A DNA stretch of 64,000 bases from Altibacter lentus (GTDB lineage: Bacteria; Bacteroidota; Bacteroidia; Flavobacteriales; Flavobacteriaceae), in contig NZ_KN050846.1 of assembly GCF_000746845.1 (NCBI RefSeq), forward strand, positions 627,394 through 691,393, read 5' to 3'. Under the pieces are notes generated by a model that searched no databases, had not been told where the DNA came from, and saw only the letters and a program-made list of their open reading frames with translations. Shown here piece by piece: positions 61,392 through 64,000 of the stretch (its first letter is position 1; each line of letters begins with the position of its first letter). The position numbers and the translations under genes are program-made.

Positions 61392-64000
61392 ATGAAAAGA
61401 ATACTCATTGCATTACTAGGCCTTGCCCTTCTCCCTATTGCTACCGAAGCTCAGGAGATCGCATTAAAAGGAAAAGAACTGTTTGGCGACATGAATGCGC
61501 GCCACATTGGACCCGCTCTTATGAGTGGACGTATCAACGACATGGAAACACATCCCACCAATCCAAGGATTCTTTATGCAGGTGCCGCCGGAGGTGGTGT
61601 CTGGAAGTCCAGCGACGGGGGTGCCACCTTTGTTCCTATTTTCGATAATCATGTACAATCTATTGGCGCAGTTGCGCTCGATCCAAAAAAACCCGATGAG
61701 GTCATCTGGGTGGGTACAGGAGAAACTTGGACCCGTAATTCGGTATCTATTGGAGACGGTTTATATAAGTCTACCGATGGAGGAAATAACTGGAAAGAAA
61801 TTCCCGGTTTTGAGAACAGTGAACGTATTGCTTCTGTTGTGATCAATCCAAATAATACAGACGAAGTATATGTGGGCGTGCTTGGTGCACTTTGGAGCGA
61901 TAGCGAGGATCGCGGGGTCTACAAAACGACCGATGGCGGAAAAACCTGGAATAAGATTCTCTATGTGGATGGTTCTACCGGAGCGGCAGATGTGATCATG
62001 GACCCAAAGAACCCTTCAACACTGTATGCCTCCATGTGGCAATTTCGAAGAACAGGCTGGGGATTCAATTCCGGGGGAGAAAACAGTGCCTTATATAAAT
62101 CAACCGATGCAGGAAAGACCTGGAACAAGATACACAACGGGTTCCCAAAGGGGAAATTGGGTCGCATTGCGATCGCTGTAGCGCCCAGTAATCCAGCCAT
62201 TCTCTATTCTGTGCTTGAAACAGAAGACCCAAAGAAGAATGGATTATGGCGTTCTTCCAATGCAGGTGAGAGCTGGGAACATTTGAACAATGATTTTGGG
62301 CTCGTCGTTCGTCCGTTCTACTTCAGCCGCATCACCGTCGATCCTAAGGATCCGGATGTAGTTGTAAAGGGAGGATTGACAGGTTCCATTAGTCGCGACG
62401 GAGGAAAGACATTCAAAAATCTCGGGAATATGCACAGTGACATTCACGATATCGTTTTCGACATCAACAACAGCGATATTATCTATGCCGGTACAGACGG
62501 AGGCGTCTACCGCTCGTGGAACGGAGGTACAACTTTTGAAATTGTCGAAAACCTTCCGCTTTCTCAATTCTACCACATTAGTGTGGACGATGCAGAACCT
62601 TATAACGTTTATGGAGGACTTCAGGACAACGGTTCTTGGTACGGGCCTTCCTCAGCTCCGGGTGGTGTGACCGCCAGAGATTGGAACAGTGTGGGCTATG
62701 GTGACGGCTTTCGGGTATTAAAACATCCTACCAAGAATATTATCTATTCTGAAATGCAAGGCGCAGATAATGTCTGGCGATACGACGTTGATAAGAACAG
62801 AACAAAGACCATTCAACCCCTTCCGAAGAAAGGTGATGTAAAACTGCGTTTCAACTGGAATGCTCCTATGGCTGTGAGTGCTCATGTCCCCGATCGTTTT
62901 TATATGGGAAGTCAGTTCGTTCATAAATCGGACGACATGGGGGACACGTGGACGATCATCTCTCCCGACCTTACCACCAACGATCCTAAGAAACAGGATC
63001 AGGCGAAATCCGGTGGACTTTCAGTAGATAACAGCGGCGCAGAGAATCACACGACCATCTTTACCATTGCAGAATCTCCCCTGGATCAAAACATCCTATG
63101 GGTTGGCACGGACGACGGCAATGTACAGGTCACCACCGATGGCGGAAAGAACTGGAGCAATGTCACTCCTAATCTTATTGGTATCCCTGCAAACACCTGG
63201 GTGTATCATATTGAAGCAAGTGTTCATGGAAAAGGGACCGCCTATGCCGTATTCGATGGCCATACCAGCGGCGACATGAAACCATACGCACTAAAGACAA
63301 CAGACTATGGAAAAACTTGGAAATCGATCATTAGTGATGATATTCAAGAGAATGCCTTTGTAAGAAACATTCAAGAAGATTATAAAAACGAGGATTTGCT
63401 TTTCTTAGGCACTGAAATGGGTCTGTATGTTACTATAGACGGAGGCGCCAATTGGTCGCATTTTACAAATAACATGCCTCCCGTTGCGGTTCACTTTATC
63501 GATCTTCAAAAACAAACCAACGATCTGGTTATGGGAACGCATGGTCGTGGGGTGATCATTATTGACGATATCAGTCCGTTGCGAGAACTGGATCAAACAG
63601 TTTTAGCAAAAGATGTTCATTTCTTTAAAACGGAACCCTTCACTATGACAGAAGGAAGCGGATTCTCAGGAAGTTTTGGTGCCGAAACACAATTTGTTGG
63701 TGCCAACAAAAGCAACGCTGCGCGCATTGTATACTACCTTCAGAAACGACATACCTTCGGAAAAATGACCATGGAAATTCAGGATATGGAAGGAAACACC
63801 CTTACAACACTTTCTCCTGGAAAATCTAAAGGGATCAATGTAGTAAACTGGGGCTTTAATACAGTAGCACCCAAAATGGCCGAAGGTAAAACGCTTTCAT
63901 TTGGCGGGTTTACAGCACCAAGAGTTCCCGCCGGAACATATAAGGTTGTTCTTACCAAAGGCAAGGACACCTATACACACACCATTGATGTAGTTTATGA
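61392..64000 (+). CDS. Secreted sortilin/BNR-repeat protein, 3' end missing
   Basis: ATG 61392 opens a frame that stays open to the window edge (869 residues). It has a signal peptide (MKRILIALLGLALLPIATEAQ), then ARHIGPALMSGRINDM and repeated Asp-boxes ([60 protein letters not shown]). It has the same architecture as 34239-37379 ([13 protein letters not shown] opposite HIGPALMSGRIND), so the two are paralogs. The C-terminus is outside the window. Confidence 0.9.
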   Translation, partial: MKRILIALLGLALLPIATEAQEIALKGKELFGDMNARHIGPALMSGRINDMETHPTNPRILYAGAAGGGVWKSSDGGATFVPIFDNHVQSIGAVALDPKKPDEVIWVGTGETWTRNSVSIGDGLYKSTDGGNNWKEIPGFENSERIASVVINPNNTDEVYVGVLGALWSDSEDRGVYKTTDGGKTWNKILYVDGSTGAADVIMDPKNPSTLYASMWQFRRTGWGFNSGGENSALYKSTDAGKTWNKIHNGFPKGKLGRIAIAVAPSNPAILYSVLETEDPKKNGLWRSSNAGESWEHLNNDFGLVVRPFYFSRITVDPKDPDVVVKGGLTGSISRDGGKTFKNLGNMHSDIHDIVFDINNSDIIYAGTDGGVYRSWNGGTTFEIVENLPLSQFYHISVDDAEPYNVYGGLQDNGSWYGPSSAPGGVTARDWNSVGYGDGFRVLKHPTKNIIYSEMQGADNVWRYDVDKNRTKTIQPLPKKGDVKLRFNWNAPMAVSAHVPDRFYMGSQFVHKSDDMGDTWTIISPDLTTNDPKKQDQAKSGGLSVDNSGAENHTTIFTIAESPLDQNILWVGTDDGNVQVTTDGGKNWSNVTPNLIGIPANTWVYHIEASVHGKGTAYAVFDGHTSGDMKPYALKTTDYGKTWKSIISDDIQENAFVRNIQEDYKNEDLLFLGTEMGLYVTIDGGANWSHFTNNMPPVAVHFIDLQKQTNDLVMGTHGRGVIIIDDISPLRELDQTVLAKDVHFFKTEPFTMTEGSGFSGSFGAETQFVGANKSNAARIVYYLQKRHTFGKMTMEIQDMEGNTLTTLSPGKSKGINVVNWGFNTVAPKMAEGKTLSFGGFTAPRVPAGTYKVVLTKGKDTYTHTIDVVY

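Overview
The window comes from a member of the Bacteroidota, most likely a marine Flavobacteriaceae. The signs are -7 promoter elements of the form TAnnTTTG, a 288-residue RpoD-type sigma factor, DUF6090 and DUF4251 proteins, a type IX secretion C-terminal domain on a peroxidase, M61 and M28 peptidases, and sortilin/BNR-like secreted proteins. No rRNA, tRNA or CRISPR array was recognised.

Layout. 1-4694: end of a type III polyketide synthase gene followed by overlapping genes for a FabL-like enoyl reductase, a hot-dog dehydratase, a ketosynthase, an acyl carrier protein and an rRNA methyltransferase. 4774-9367: housekeeping and stress genes (ribosome hibernation factor, TerC, Bcr/CflA exporter, nitroreductase). 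9379-9834: a decayed Old Yellow Enzyme gene and an overlooked 47-residue protein made of three near-identical repeats. 9944-16598: the most unusual locus, a tight same-strand operon for a membrane TolB/TPR protein, a small membrane protein, a caspase + alpha/beta-hydrolase + TPR fusion, a phage-type PGDYG-like protein, a membrane TIR protein and a DUF4251 lipoprotein. 16604-17230 holds hairpin-rich tandem repeats of about 215 bp.

17342-21568: an amino-acid permease with the remnant of a second one, two cold-shock-domain proteins and a zinc alcohol dehydrogenase. 20700-26620: a repeat-rich accessory region. Two similar 400-bp direct repeats enclose three AT-leaning cargo genes, one of which is a HEPN-like protein bounded by attC-like inverted repeats. 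The repeats contain modules whose arms change sequence while keeping their pairing.

26746-64000: ordinary flavobacterial content. It includes secreted peptidases, transporters, two sortilin/BNR-like proteins (one cut by the window end), a helicase, a haem peroxidase, an orphan ExbD, three tandem paralogous secreted proteins, an XRE regulator/membrane-protein pair, the housekeeping sigma factor, three MscS channels, OmpA, a VanX-like dipeptidase, DUF72 and others.

How the genes work together. The first cluster looks like a short fatty-acid-type elongation set (KS, DH, ER, ACP) that could make a starter or extender for the type III PKS. The 9944-16598 operon combines a predicted periplasmic TPR sensor, a TIR enzyme and a caspase/hydrolase effector. 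This resembles TIR-caspase signalling in anti-phage systems, but the gene set is not one I recognise as described; its function is inferred only.
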